Shown: positions 1-8,950, counted from the first letter of the stretch. The stretch is 20,784 bases of DNA from an uncultured Prevotella sp. (GCA_937906765.1 CALCUV010000036.1:1-20784), one strand, 5' to 3'. Program-made: numbers and translations. Notes: generated by a model from the sequence alone, not told the origin.

Positions 1-13
1 TAGATTTTTTAGA

Positions 14-322
14 TTATAAAATAGCTTGGAGCTTTTCGGCAAATACGTTCTTTGTTGCAGCACCAACTTGCTTGTCAACAACCTTACCATCCTTGATGTA
101 AAGGACAGTTGGAACGTTGCGAATGCCATACTCCATAGCAAGGTCTTCACATTCATCAACGTCACACTTGCCAATGATTACTTTACCTTCATATTCAGCA
201 GCAAGTTCATCCATGATGGGCGCTACCTTCTTACAAGGACCACACCATGCTGAGAAGTCTAATACGAGGGGAAGTCCCTTTGCTAGAATTTCTTGATAAT
301 TTTGATCTGTAATGTGTTCCAT
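14..322 (-). CDS. trxA: Thioredoxin (small cytosolic type)
   Basis: A 102-residue single-domain thioredoxin, the family's usual length, with no signal peptide, so it is expected in the cytoplasm reducing protein disulfides. The active site WCGPC lies at residues 26-30 (redox cysteines C27 and C30) and the cis-proline loop NVPT at 69-72 (P71). Both are intact. Two further cysteines, C53 and C58, lie in the central strand region and are not part of the standard redox pair. The start ATG at 322 gives a normal N-terminus. It lies 121 bases downstream of dnaE on the same strand, and a -7 box match at 387-394 suggests its own promoter. The first 13 bases of the window, downstream of the stop, hold nothing recognisable. 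Family assignment is certain; which of the organism's thioredoxins this is cannot be told. Confidence 0.96.
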   Translation of the reverse strand: MEHITDQNYQEILAKGLPLVLDFSAWCGPCKKVAPIMDELAAEYEGKVIIGKCDVDECEDLAMEYGIRNVPTVLYIKDGKVVDKQVGAATKNVFAEKLQAIL

Positions 323-386
323 AATCTTATTAGTGTTAGAGCTAATTTAAAATTTAAATAGGTTAATTATAAATGTTTATTCTCTG

Positions 387-394
387 CAAATGTA
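387..394 (-). promoter_or_regulatory. Candidate -7 box for the thioredoxin gene
   Basis: Read on the minus strand this is TACATTTG, a full match to the Bacteroidetes -7 consensus TAnnTTTG. It would place transcription start near base 380 and leave a leader of roughly 58 bases before the ATG at 322. I see no clear -33 TTTG at the right distance, so this is a candidate only. Confidence 0.4.
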
Positions 395-443
395 CGCATA
401 ACTTTTGGGATACATGTAATTTGCTGTAGATTACTTGCAAGAA

Positions 444-3400
444 TTAATTAATTGAATATCGGAAGACGTCGTTCTTGCTGAGGTAATCAATGACATTTTT
501 ATTCACATTAATGCACTTGCCTCTTGACGTGAGGGGAATGCTTGTGTTATAGTCATTATCCTTAATATTAATGAAAAGCGGCGTTTCTCCCTCGTTGGTT
601 TCAATGAGAGCAAGCAGTTCATTAAGGGTATATTCGGTTAATTTCTCAAGATTGATGTCTATGGTCAATTTCTCAATTCGCTTGTCCTTAACGTCAGCAA
701 GGAACTCGATATTTCCGATTTTCAAGTCGTATTCATCAGGGCGGAAGCGATGAGGTTCAATTCTTGCGCTGACAAAGACGGAATTTCCTGCTGAAAAATA
801 ACCCTTCCATTTTGCCCAATCATCTCCGAATAGGGCAATTTCTAGTGTGTTAGAATAATCTTCAAGCAAGACAATACCATAGGGATTACCTTTCTTCGTA
901 AGTCCTTCGCGTGGTTGTGAGTTTACGATTCCTCCAAAAGTTACGTCTTGATTGGCATATTCTGATTTATCTTGAAGTTGATCTAACGTTGCTGTGCAGA
1001 GATTTTCAAGCACAATTTGATAACTATCTAACGGATGGGCAGAGATATAAATACCTATTAAGTCGCGCTCTTTGTTAAGTCGCTCAATGTCGCTCCATCC
1101 TGCGTAACTTTTTGAAGGTTGTGGTTTAGCAATATCTATTTCCTCAAAATCTCCAAAAAGCGAATTGTGTTGCGCTTGCTGGTCCACTTGGTAGCGAGTG
1201 CCATATTTGATCAATGAATCAATAAATATTTCACCGTCAGAAGCAACTTCAAAATATTGTTCACGCTTGATGTCCGTAAAACTATCAAATGCACCTGCTA
1301 GAATCATGCTTTCGATACATTTCTTGTTGCATGCCGTTAAGTTAATGCGTTCAACGAAATTATAAACCGAAGTGAATGGTCCTGATTTGCTTCGTTCTGT
1401 CAAGATATTTTCAACTGCGCCTTCTCCTACGCCCTTAATCGCACCGAGACCGAAACGTATATCGCCAACATGGTTGACACTAAACTTGAGTTTCGAACCA
1501 TTTACATCTGGACCAAGAACGGAAATCCCCATTGTCTTACACTCACTCATCGCTTTGGTGATTTCCGTAATGTTATCCAAACTTCGACTCATGTAACCCG
1601 CCATATATTGTGAGGGGAAATTTGCCTTCACATAGGCTGTCTGATAGGCCACCCACGAATAGCATGTTGCGTGACTCTTATTGAAAGCATATGAAGCAAA
1701 AGCGCGCCAGTCGTCCCAAATCTTTTCCAAAATCTTTGCATCATATCCATGACTTTCACCACCCTTAACAAATTTGGGGTACATCTGATTTAGTTTATCA
1801 ATCAGTTTCTTACCCATCGCCTTACGAAGGTTGTCACTCTCACCTCTGGTAAAGTCAGCAATTTCTCTTGAAAGCAACATCACCTGCTCTTGATAAACGG
1901 TAATGCCGTAAGTGTCCTTCAAGTACTTCTCCATGCAAGGTAAATCATACGTAATTGGACTACGACCCTTTTTACGATTGATAAACTCTGGGATGTATTG
2001 CATAGGACCAGGGCGATACAATGCATTCATCGCAATTAAGTCTTCAAAGACTGTAGGTTCCAACTCTCTGAGGTATTTCTGCATACCTGGAGATTCAAAT
2101 TGGAAGGTGCAAATGGTATTGCCGTCACAATATAATTGGAAAGTGGCTGGGTCATCAATTGGAATCTGGTCAACATCAAGTTCAATTCCAAGACTATCTT
2201 CGATATTAGCAACTGCTTCTTTGAGGATTGAAAGTGTTTTAAGACCCAAAAAGTCCATCTTAATCAACCCTGTTTCTTCAATCACCTTGCCTTCATATTG
2301 TGTGCAAAGCAACTTCTCCTTTGTATCTTTATCTTCCGCCGTAGAAACGGGTACCCAATCTGAAATTGCATCGCGACAAATAATGACACCACACGCATGA
2401 ACTCCCGTATTACGAACGTTGCCCTCAAGCATTTTGGCATAACGAATAGTTTCGTAGAGTAGGGGGTCGGAAGATGATTCTGCCTCTTTTAGTTCAGGAA
2501 TACAAGCAATCGCATTCACCAGATTCATCTTCGGACTCTTGCCATTTTCATCTTCAGGCAATTTATCAGGGATAAGTTTACATAGGTAGTTACTCTGAGA
2601 TAAAGGCAAATTTTGCACACGCGCTACATCTTTAATGGCAGATTTTGTTGCCATAGTTGAGTAGGTAATGATATGTGCCACTTTTTCCGCACCGTATTTA
2701 TCAGTCACCCACTGAAGCACCTTACCACGACCATCATCATCGAAATCGACGTCAATATCAGGAAGAGAAATACGGTCTGGATTCAAGAAACGTTCGAAAA
2801 GAAGGTCGTATTTGATTGGGTCAATATCCGTAATGCGAAGACAATAAGCAACGGCGCTTCCTGCCGCAGAACCACGACCAGGACCGACACTTACTCCTAA
2901 CTCTTGTCGAGCAACTTTGATATAATCTTGAACTATCAAGAAGTAACCAGGGAAACCCATGGTTTTCATAATGTGCAACTCAAACTTGATTCGAGCAGCT
3001 GTTTCTTCGTCAAGAGGGTCACCATATCTCCATTTTGCTCCTTCATACGCTAATTTTGCAAGATAATCTGCTTCTAACTTTATACGATATAACTTGTCGT
3101 ATCCGCCTAGTTTCTTAATCTTGCTTCCGCCTTCTTCACGTGTAAGAACTACGTTTCCATTTTCATCCTCGGTGAATTCCTTATAAAGATCTTCTGTTGA
3201 ATACTTTTCGCGATAACCTTCTTCTGTGCCGAAATCTTCAGGAATTTCAAAATTCGGCATGATAGGACCATGGTCAATCGAGTAATTCTCTGTTTTATCT
3301 GCTAATTCACAAGTATTTTCTAGTGCTTCAGGAACATCAGCAAACACCTCGTTCATCTCAGCACGTGTCTTAAACCACTCCTGCTTTGTATAAAGCATAC

Positions 3401-4292
3401 GGTTAGATGAATAAAGGTCTGCACCTGTTGAGAGACAAATAAGGCGGTCGTGAGCTTCTGCGTTTTCTTCGTCAACAAAATGAGAATCGTTCGTACATAC
3501 TAACTTGACGTTATGTTTCGCCGCTAACTTAATAAGTTGCTGATTAACTTCCTCTTGGAGAGGATATACTTCGCGATTTGCATTTTGTGCTGGGTCTGTG
3601 ACTTTATGGCGCATCAATTCAAGATAGAAATCATCTTTGAAGACGCGCTTAAACCATTCAATAGCAGCTTCGGCACCAGGAATATCTCCTGCTTGTATCT
3701 TTTTAGGAATTTCTCCCCCTAAACATGCAGAACTAATCATCAAACCTTCGCTATATTTCTCAAGTTGTGCATGCTCAGTACGTGGGCGCATATAGAAACC
3801 ATCTACCCACGAATTACTAACCAATTTAATGAGATTCTTATATCCAGTTTGATTTTTTGCAATGACAACAAGGTGCCACCCTGAAGTATCTTGCTTTCCC
3901 TCTTTCAAGAGCATGCCACGTCGAGCAACATACATCTCACAACCTATCAAGCGCTTAAAGTTGGCAATGCGTTCTTGTTTCTGAATTTGAGGGAGTAATT
4001 TTTCCTTAATTTGTTCAAGCGTAAGACCTTCTTCTTCGCCCGTTGGTGTGTAAGTTCCCGCTTCTATAAGTTCTAATTTTGCAGTAAGTTCTTTAAGCGC
4101 TTTCTTACCTTTAGAGATTACCTTTTCAGTGTAATTAAAAAAATCTTTCACACCCATCATGTTACCATGATCCGTGAGAGCCATGCCTTTCATACCATCA
4201 GCAATCGCTTTATCTACCATTTTAGGTATAGATGCCTGACCGTCAAGAATGGAATATTGAGAGTGTACATGCAAATGTACGAAGTCTTTCAT
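444..4292 (-). CDS. dnaE: DNA polymerase III subunit alpha
   Basis: Replicative DNA polymerase catalytic subunit, 1282 residues, somewhat longer than E. coli DnaE (1160). Domains in order: PHP domain (about 1-275) opening with HLHVHSQYS; palm, thumb and fingers (about 300-900) with the acidic catalytic cluster PDIDVDF at 511-517 and a third aspartate, D680, in KMDFLGLKTL; a clamp-binding-like QHNSLF at 1041-1046; and an OB-fold region (about 1100-1190). All nine PHP metal ligands known from mycobacterial DnaE1 appear present: H8, H10, D17, H42, E119, H140, C190, D269 and H271. A charged insertion of about 50 residues (62-111) sits inside the PHP domain. The start ATG at 4292 gives the expected N-terminus directly before the PHP motif. 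The gene lies 98 bases after the porin stop. No convincing -7 box is visible upstream, so read-through from the porin is possible. Confidence 0.98.
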   Translation of the reverse strand: MKDFVHLHVHSQYSILDGQASIPKMVDKAIADGMKGMALTDHGNMMGVKDFFNYTEKVISKGKKALKELTAKLELIEAGTYTPTGEEEGLTLEQIKEKLLPQIQKQERIANFKRLIGCEMYVARRGMLLKEGKQDTSGWHLVVIAKNQTGYKNLIKLVSNSWVDGFYMRPRTEHAQLEKYSEGLMISSACLGGEIPKKIQAGDIPGAEAAIEWFKRVFKDDFYLELMRHKVTDPAQNANREVYPLQEEVNQQLIKLAAKHNVKLVCTNDSHFVDEENAEAHDRLICLSTGADLYSSNRMLYTKQEWFKTRAEMNEVFADVPEALENTCELADKTENYSIDHGPIMPNFEIPEDFGTEEGYREKYSTEDLYKEFTEDENGNVVLTREEGGSKIKKLGGYDKLYRIKLEADYLAKLAYEGAKWRYGDPLDEETAARIKFELHIMKTMGFPGYFLIVQDYIKVARQELGVSVGPGRGSAAGSAVAYCLRITDIDPIKYDLLFERFLNPDRISLPDIDVDFDDDGRGKVLQWVTDKYGAEKVAHIITYSTMATKSAIKDVARVQNLPLSQSNYLCKLIPDKLPEDENGKSPKMNLVNAIACIPELKEAESSSDPLLYETIRYAKMLEGNVRNTGVHACGVIICRDAISDWVPVSTAEDKDTKEKLLCTQYEGKVIEETGLIKMDFLGLKTLSILKEAVANIEDSLGIELDVDQIPIDDPATFQLYCDGNTICTFQFESPGMQKYLRELEPTVFEDLIAMNALYRPGPMQYIPEFINRKKGRSPITYDLPCMEKYLKDTYGITVYQEQVMLLSREIADFTRGESDNLRKAMGKKLIDKLNQMYPKFVKGGESHGYDAKILEKIWDDWRAFASYAFNKSHATCYSWVAYQTAYVKANFPSQYMAGYMSRSLDNITEITKAMSECKTMGISVLGPDVNGSKLKFSVNHVGDIRFGLGAIKGVGEGAVENILTERSKSGPFTSVYNFVERINLTACNKKCIESMILAGAFDSFTDIKREQYFEVASDGEIFIDSLIKYGTRYQVDQQAQHNSLFGDFEEIDIAKPQPSKSYAGWSDIERLNKERDLIGIYISAHPLDSYQIVLENLCTATLDQLQDKSEYANQDVTFGGIVNSQPREGLTKKGNPYGIVLLEDYSNTLEIALFGDDWAKWKGYFSAGNSVFVSARIEPHRFRPDEYDLKIGNIEFLADVKDKRIEKLTIDINLEKLTEYTLNELLALIETNEGETPLFINIKDNDYNTSIPLTSRGKCINVNKNVIDYLSKNDVFRYSIN

Positions 4293-4321
4293 AAGTGGTT
4301 ATTGGGGTTATTAAGTAAACA

Positions 4322-4353
4322 TACACCGTCTATTCTGGAAAAAAGACGGTGTA
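4322..4353 (-). terminator. Hairpin between porin and dnaE
   Basis: A perfect 9-bp stem (4322-4330 with 4345-4353) encloses a 14-base loop, 38 bases past the porin stop and about 30 before the dnaE start. The minus-strand sequence after the stem (TGTTTACTTAA) has only a weak T-run. It could be an attenuating terminator for the porin transcript or a structured dnaE leader; the sequence does not decide. Confidence 0.45.
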
Positions 4354-4390
4354 GTATATTAGGTAAAATGAATAGGATGTTATTCGAAAA

Positions 4391-6538
4391 CTAATTTATA
4401 AAGTTCCAACTGATTCCAAGATGTAAGGTAAAACCATTCATGGGGTAGTGGGGGAGTTCGAATGCCTTCTTTTGACGTTGTGATGCATTGATGTGAGAAG
4501 CCATAATGTAAAAACGAGTGCGCTTCAAGTGTAAATTAGCATAAGCGTTTACAATAGGGTAACCGCCAACTTTTTCTGCATTACGTTCGTCTTGTAAGAC
4601 ATATTGTCCAATTATTGGAGAATAAACTTGAGGTGTAAATCTTGTGTAATATCTGACATCAGCACCTAATTCCGTGTTCAACACCTTGGCGATTCTAAAT
4701 TTAAGGAATAAGTTTGAATATGCCATAAATGCTGGAACGGGTGAAAGTGACTTATCAGAAGTTGTTTGATAGGTCAATTCGTTTTCCCAATTTAAAATTC
4801 CCCATGTTTGCCAATGATAAATAGATGCCTCAATACGTTGCACGGGTTTACCATTTTGTATGGCAGAAATGCTATGTAGTTTATCATTATTTCCTCTTGG
4901 ACGAGGCGCATCATAGAGCGTTTCTTGGAAATAAGTTGCATCGTTTTGTTGTTCAAAACGTAGCGTGAATCTCGTTTTCTTATATTTAAATTCAGCACCG
5001 ATTCTTGTATAGAGAGTTTTGCTCAACCCTTCATTGTCCCACCATGCATTACGTCCTTGATAGTGGCGGAAATAGAAATTTGGTTCCTCCGAACTTAATT
5101 GTGCGTAAACATTAACCAAGCAAGTGTCATTAAATAACTTCTTTCTTAACCCACCTTTAGCGAGCAATTTAAATTCTCCCCATTGTTTACCATCACGGGT
5201 GCGGAGTTCGCCCAACAAGTTATAATCTAACATCTTACCCTTACGATGCATGAGTTCTGCACCTATGTTAAAGTAGTTATATCTGTAGGAATCAAATGAA
5301 GTAGGGGAGTTAGGGAGGGTAAAACGTTCGTGTTTGTGTGACACGTAAAGTCTAGCACCTGCTTTTAACCATTTCTTCCATTTTTCATTTAACTCTATAG
5401 CCACGGTATTGCGAATGGCAAAGTGTTTCGTTTTATCAGATGCTGAGTCTCCAGCGAAATAGTAATCTCGGAAATAAAGAGGAGATAAATTGTTAGTAGT
5501 AATATTACTCAAAAACAAACGATCGTCATGATCTATTTGCATAGAGTGAGACACTGTTAGAGGAGGAATACCAGCAGTAGGTGATAGTGTCTCAGGCTTT
5601 AATGAATCACTTGAAGTAGAATCATTTACAACATTTACCTTACCAACATTAAATCTTTGTGTAAAAAATAAAGAGTTAACATTGATTTTATTCCATGTTT
5701 TAGACAGATTTGTTGGCATTTCCCAGGTTTCATAATTATTAGCAAATGCCTCGGGTTCTGTAATATATCTGTCATCTTCTAGGCCGCCATTTTCTGTCGT
5801 TTTCATATATTGTAGGCGATATGATAAATGTGACTTATAACGTTCGCCTATATAAGAACCATAAATATCCGCTCTAAAATGTGCTGTATTTTGAGATTGA
5901 TAATATCCTCGACCATACAGGTAGTCTAAATTAAATCCCAATCCTATTTTCTTTCCAGCATTCACCGCAAACAAAGCGCTTATGCGGTCTTCGCCGTGTT
6001 CTTTATCCCCACATTCATGATATGTAATATTCGTAAACGGAGATTTTGTATTCGTAAATAATTGATTGTGTGCACGTTCTATGAAAAAGTCATAAGGATT
6101 CATAAAAACAAATTGCTCTTGCCACAATTCAAGATTGTTGTGCGACAATCTAAGCGCTTTACGAGGGGCACCAAGATTACCTGTTGACAAATAACCACCA
6201 AACACTCCCTTTGTGCTTCCTTGATTTTGAAAATTATGAGGAATGGTATCTAAATCAGCTGAAACGATGTCACCAAAGATTGGATCTACGCGCCAAGCAT
6301 AGATTCCCTCAGGTATATCTATTTTTGAAGAAACACCAATTGTATCGTTGTCAATTTCATTCCAACGATTATTTTGTTGCTCATAACCAGGATTAAAATT
6401 TCCTCGCTTAAGGCGATCGAAATTTCCCTTAGATATTTGTGCCACACTAGTTAAAGTGCAGGAAGTAAGCAGTAATATGAAAATAAGAATTCGCGATTTT
6501 CCCATAACGCTTGCAAAGATACTATTTCTTTTCCTCAT
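4391..6538 (-). CDS. Putative outer-membrane porin (Bacteroidetes family)
   Basis: A 715-residue secreted protein resembling the Bacteroidetes 'putative porin' family (Pfam Porin_10-like). The N-terminus is a signal peptide: basic stretch, hydrophobic segment ILIFILLL, and likely cleavage after SVAQ near residue 34. The cysteine in LLLTSCT resembles a lipobox, but the following residues fit type I cleavage better. The body alternates polar and aromatic residues, typical of transmembrane beta-strands, with repeated strand-like pieces such as RFTLRFEQQNDATYF and a closing strand FTLHLGISWNFIN. An extended N-terminal region (about 35-140) precedes the barrel. M1 is at 6538; M12 (ATG at 6505) is an alternative start giving a more compact signal peptide. 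The transported substrate cannot be predicted. It is followed by a hairpin and dnaE. Confidence 0.85.
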   Translation of the reverse strand: MRKRNSIFASVMGKSRILIFILLLTSCTLTSVAQISKGNFDRLKRGNFNPGYEQQNNRWNEIDNDTIGVSSKIDIPEGIYAWRVDPIFGDIVSADLDTIPHNFQNQGSTKGVFGGYLSTGNLGAPRKALRLSHNNLELWQEQFVFMNPYDFFIERAHNQLFTNTKSPFTNITYHECGDKEHGEDRISALFAVNAGKKIGLGFNLDYLYGRGYYQSQNTAHFRADIYGSYIGERYKSHLSYRLQYMKTTENGGLEDDRYITEPEAFANNYETWEMPTNLSKTWNKINVNSLFFTQRFNVGKVNVVNDSTSSDSLKPETLSPTAGIPPLTVSHSMQIDHDDRLFLSNITTNNLSPLYFRDYYFAGDSASDKTKHFAIRNTVAIELNEKWKKWLKAGARLYVSHKHERFTLPNSPTSFDSYRYNYFNIGAELMHRKGKMLDYNLLGELRTRDGKQWGEFKLLAKGGLRKKLFNDTCLVNVYAQLSSEEPNFYFRHYQGRNAWWDNEGLSKTLYTRIGAEFKYKKTRFTLRFEQQNDATYFQETLYDAPRPRGNNDKLHSISAIQNGKPVQRIEASIYHWQTWGILNWENELTYQTTSDKSLSPVPAFMAYSNLFLKFRIAKVLNTELGADVRYYTRFTPQVYSPIIGQYVLQDERNAEKVGGYPIVNAYANLHLKRTRFYIMASHINASQRQKKAFELPHYPMNGFTLHLGISWNFIN

Positions 6539-6779
6539 TAAAAGTTTGTTATGAACAAATTAACCGCAGAGATGTAAAATATTTCTTGTTTCTAGTCTTA
6601 TCATTTAGGTAAATATTAGAATGGTAGAAGTAACTTAAAAAACTATATTAAACATAATCGTGATTCTGCTTATTTGAATAATAACGATATTTATATTAGA
6701 ATTTAATTATATAAGACGAATTCTAAACCTGAGCAAATTGAGATGAATTTTGTATTATAAGATATGTGCTTTTAGTAAG

Positions 6780-6821
6780 TGAGACTTAATTAAAATTAAG
6801 AGTAACATAATTAAAATTAAG
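6780..6821. repeat. Two 21-bp direct repeat units
   Basis: Bases 6780-6800 and 6801-6821 are adjacent 21-base units whose last 14 bases (TAATTAAAATTAAG) are identical; 17 of 21 bases match overall. The second unit matches 17 of 21 bases of a unit at 13925-13945, in the gap after the tRNA. The 21-base period is two helical turns. I do not recognise the family. Confidence 0.7.
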
Positions 6822-6854
6822 TCTCAAAGATTTTTTCTTCTTTGAGACTTAATT
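6815..6854 (-). terminator. Long hairpin, likely terminator of the PorE-like gene
   Basis: A perfect 16-bp stem, AATTAAGTCTCAAAGA (6815-6830) with its complement at 6839-6854, encloses an 8-base loop. It starts 38 bases past the stop of the PorE-like gene on the minus strand and is followed there by TTAATTATG, a modest T-rich tail. The left arm can also pair with an upstream copy of GAGACTTAATT at 6781-6791, so two exclusive structures are possible. Confidence 0.55.
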
Positions 6855-6871
6855 GGAGCGACAATATAATC

Positions 6872-6885
6872 AGCGTACGTACGCT
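6872..6885. repeat. 14-bp perfect palindrome
   Basis: AGCGTACGTACGCT is its own reverse complement and lies 6 bases past the stop codon of the PorE-like gene (stop 6892-6894). As RNA it could form a 5-bp stem with a four-base loop. It is GC-richer than the surrounding gap. The role is unknown. Confidence 0.6.
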
Positions 6886-6891
6886 TGCGTG

Positions 6892-8883
6892 TCAATTATC
6901 TTTTTTAGGAATATATGTTGTGCGAAGTACTCTAAATTGTGTGCGACGATTTAATGAGTGACAACTATCTTGTTGTTCGGGAGTTAGCTTACTCATGAAC
7001 TCATCTGAGAGCACGTCTCCTTCTTTCAGGAATTTATATTCTTCTGTTAGTTTTTTGTTTACGACCTTTGGAAGATTTTCACCATATCCAACAGGAGTAA
7101 GTCTTTCCTTATCAATACCTTTAGATACTAAATAATTAACTACTGATTCAGCACGTTTCTGAGATAATTTTTGATTATAAGACTCACTTCCACGACTATC
7201 GGTATGTGCGGATAATTCAATCGTAATTGTTGGGTTATCGTTCAACATTCCTACTAATCGGTCAAGCGCTACGGAACTTTCAGGAGTTATGTCAGCTTTA
7301 TCAAATTCAAAAAAGACATTGCGGACAAGCACAGGAATGGATGTTGATGCTAATGGGAATTGCAGCACGTACTGATGATCTGTTGAAAGCGTGTCAGTTG
7401 TAAGTTTATTATTTGCATTTAGATAACCATCACAGGTGGCGAGGAAAACGTAATCAACTGAAGGGTTGACCTTAGTTTCAAACGAACCGTCGGGCAAAAC
7501 TCCGAGTTTCAAGTTAGTGCCATCACTTCCGATGATATAAACCTCTGCCTTCGGAAGTTCATAACCATCAACTTCGTATATCCATCCCTTAACGGTTTGT
7601 ATGACTTCAGGGTAACTGAAACTAAAAATTTTATCCCATCCACGCCCTCCTGTTGTACGGGATGAAGTAAAATATCCTCTGTTATGGAATCCCTCGAATG
7701 TCATTCCAAAGTCATTACCTAAAGAATTAACTGGGAATGGCAAATGTTTTATAACCCAGGTGTTTAATAACGTATCTTCAAGTGCTGAAAAAATATCAAG
7801 TCCCCCTATTCCACCTTTGCCGTCAGATGAATAATATAATTCACCCGTAGGACGAAAGGTTGGGAACATTTCGTTGCCCTCAGAATTAATTATATCGCCT
7901 AAATTTTCAACGGGACCTATTTCTGAACCTTCTAATTTAGCGCGCCATAAATCCGTACCGCCATAACCACCAGGCATATCAGAAACAAAATATAACCAAG
8001 TTCCGTCAGGAGAAAGACAAGGATGGGCATACGAACTCAAGGTATCTTCAGTAATCTTAAGTTTGCTTGCTTTATTCCATTTAGCATCACTACGATTTGA
8101 TGTCCATATTTCTGCCATACGCGGATATTCGGGATCTGTTGGACAGACGGTTAGATACATTTTGCCATCAGTAGAAAAGCAACACGCCCCTTCGTCAAGA
8201 GGAGTGTTTAACCCACCTTCTACAAGTTCAGGCGCTTTCCATTTTCCTTTCTCATCCTTTCTTACACAAAACAGGTCACTATTTTTCATACCAGTAATGC
8301 CACTTAATTCATCACCTGTCGCTTGATTACGAGTGGAAGTAAAATACAATTCATTACCTTCTGAATTAGCAAACATGGGGGAATAGTCAGAACGACTCGA
8401 AGCAAAGAGTTTCTCAAGTTTGACGGTATATGCAGAAGATTGCTGTTTAAAATCGCTTGCTCTGAGTGCCCAATTATATCGTAGTTTTGACGTGTTGTCA
8501 TCAACTAACTCTAAATGTTTGGCAAAATAATTTGCCGCCTCTTTATAGTTGCCTAATTGCATGGAGAGCATCCCGAGTTGTGGATACACCAATGTGTCGT
8601 TATATTTATAACGCTCGGCATTCTTAAAAGCGGCTAGCGCCCTTGCTACATTACCATAAGCCGTATAAGTATTGCCCATTTCAAATGCGATTTCTCCTCT
8701 CATCTTTTTATCTTTCGGAGAAATACGCTTGTAAGCCTTCTTAAAATGTTCTGCGGCAACTTCGTATTCTCCTCGACTCAATGCTGTTCGCGCCGATTTT
8801 ATGCTCTTACTAGCACTACCACAACTCACAAGCAAAATTGTGCCTATGCATATATATAAGATATGTTCTAAATAAGTTTTCAT
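6892..8883 (-). CDS. PorE-like lipoprotein: TPR, PD40 propeller, CRD, OmpA domain
   Basis: From the ATG at 8883 the product has 663 residues. A lipoprotein signal ends in LLVSC with the lipidated cysteine at 21. Then follow TPR-like helices (about 25-145), a PD40/WD40-like beta-propeller (about 160-420, with blades such as CLSPDGTWLYFVSD and FRPTGELYYSSDGKGG), a carboxypeptidase-regulatory-like fold (about 430-510), and an OmpA-type peptidoglycan-binding domain (about 520-650) containing FFEFDKADIT and SAHTDSRG. This is the order known for PorE of the type IX secretion system, proposed to tie the machinery to peptidoglycan, but paralogues share it. The frame stays open to a TTG at 8931, which lies inside a -7 box and cannot be the start. 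ATG 8883 is preferred because it gives a compact signal and about a 40-base leader; ATG 8910 is possible. Confidence 0.88.
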   Translation of the reverse strand: MKTYLEHILYICIGTILLVSCGSASKSIKSARTALSRGEYEVAAEHFKKAYKRISPKDKKMRGEIAFEMGNTYTAYGNVARALAAFKNAERYKYNDTLVYPQLGMLSMQLGNYKEAANYFAKHLELVDDNTSKLRYNWALRASDFKQQSSAYTVKLEKLFASSRSDYSPMFANSEGNELYFTSTRNQATGDELSGITGMKNSDLFCVRKDEKGKWKAPELVEGGLNTPLDEGACCFSTDGKMYLTVCPTDPEYPRMAEIWTSNRSDAKWNKASKLKITEDTLSSYAHPCLSPDGTWLYFVSDMPGGYGGTDLWRAKLEGSEIGPVENLGDIINSEGNEMFPTFRPTGELYYSSDGKGGIGGLDIFSALEDTLLNTWVIKHLPFPVNSLGNDFGMTFEGFHNRGYFTSSRTTGGRGWDKIFSFSYPEVIQTVKGWIYEVDGYELPKAEVYIIGSDGTNLKLGVLPDGSFETKVNPSVDYVFLATCDGYLNANNKLTTDTLSTDHQYVLQFPLASTSIPVLVRNVFFEFDKADITPESSVALDRLVGMLNDNPTITIELSAHTDSRGSESYNQKLSQKRAESVVNYLVSKGIDKERLTPVGYGENLPKVVNKKLTEEYKFLKEGDVLSDEFMSKLTPEQQDSCHSLNRRTQFRVLRTTYIPKKDN

Positions 8884-8928
8884 ACGTTTATAGAAACGAT
8901 AAATACGCATATTATTGTCATCACTATG

Positions 8929-8936
8929 CAAATTTA
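8929..8936 (-). promoter_or_regulatory. Candidate -7 box for the PorE-like gene
   Basis: On the minus strand this reads TAAATTTG, a full match to TAnnTTTG. Transcription would begin near 8922, about 40 bases before the ATG at 8883 and only about 12 before the ATG at 8910. No clear -33 element is visible. Confidence 0.45.
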
Positions 8937-8950
8937 AAAAGAAAAATATG

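Larger units (their letters stand above)
6539..6891. other. 353-base AT-rich intergenic gap
   Basis: No coding potential is visible. Bases 6539-6775 are simple AT-rich sequence in which I found no exact -7 box for the porin gene. Near 6629 there is one degenerate copy (starting AGTAACTTA) of the 21-bp repeat. The part from 6780 to 6885 is structured: two 21-bp repeat units, a long hairpin and a palindrome, listed separately. Confidence 0.7.

Noticed and set aside
1912..2400. 162-codon open frame antisense to dnaE
   Set aside because: It overlaps conserved polymerase sequence throughout and shows no recognisable domain; a shadow of dnaE.
4272..4279. -7 box match TACATTTG (minus strand) at the beginning of dnaE
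   Set aside because: It is within the coding sequence downstream of the start, where it encodes part of the conserved PHP motif HLHVH.
6514..6521. -7 box match TATCTTTG (minus strand) near the porin start
   Set aside because: It lies inside the first codons from M1 and would leave only a few bases before M12, with no -33 element. Most likely chance.
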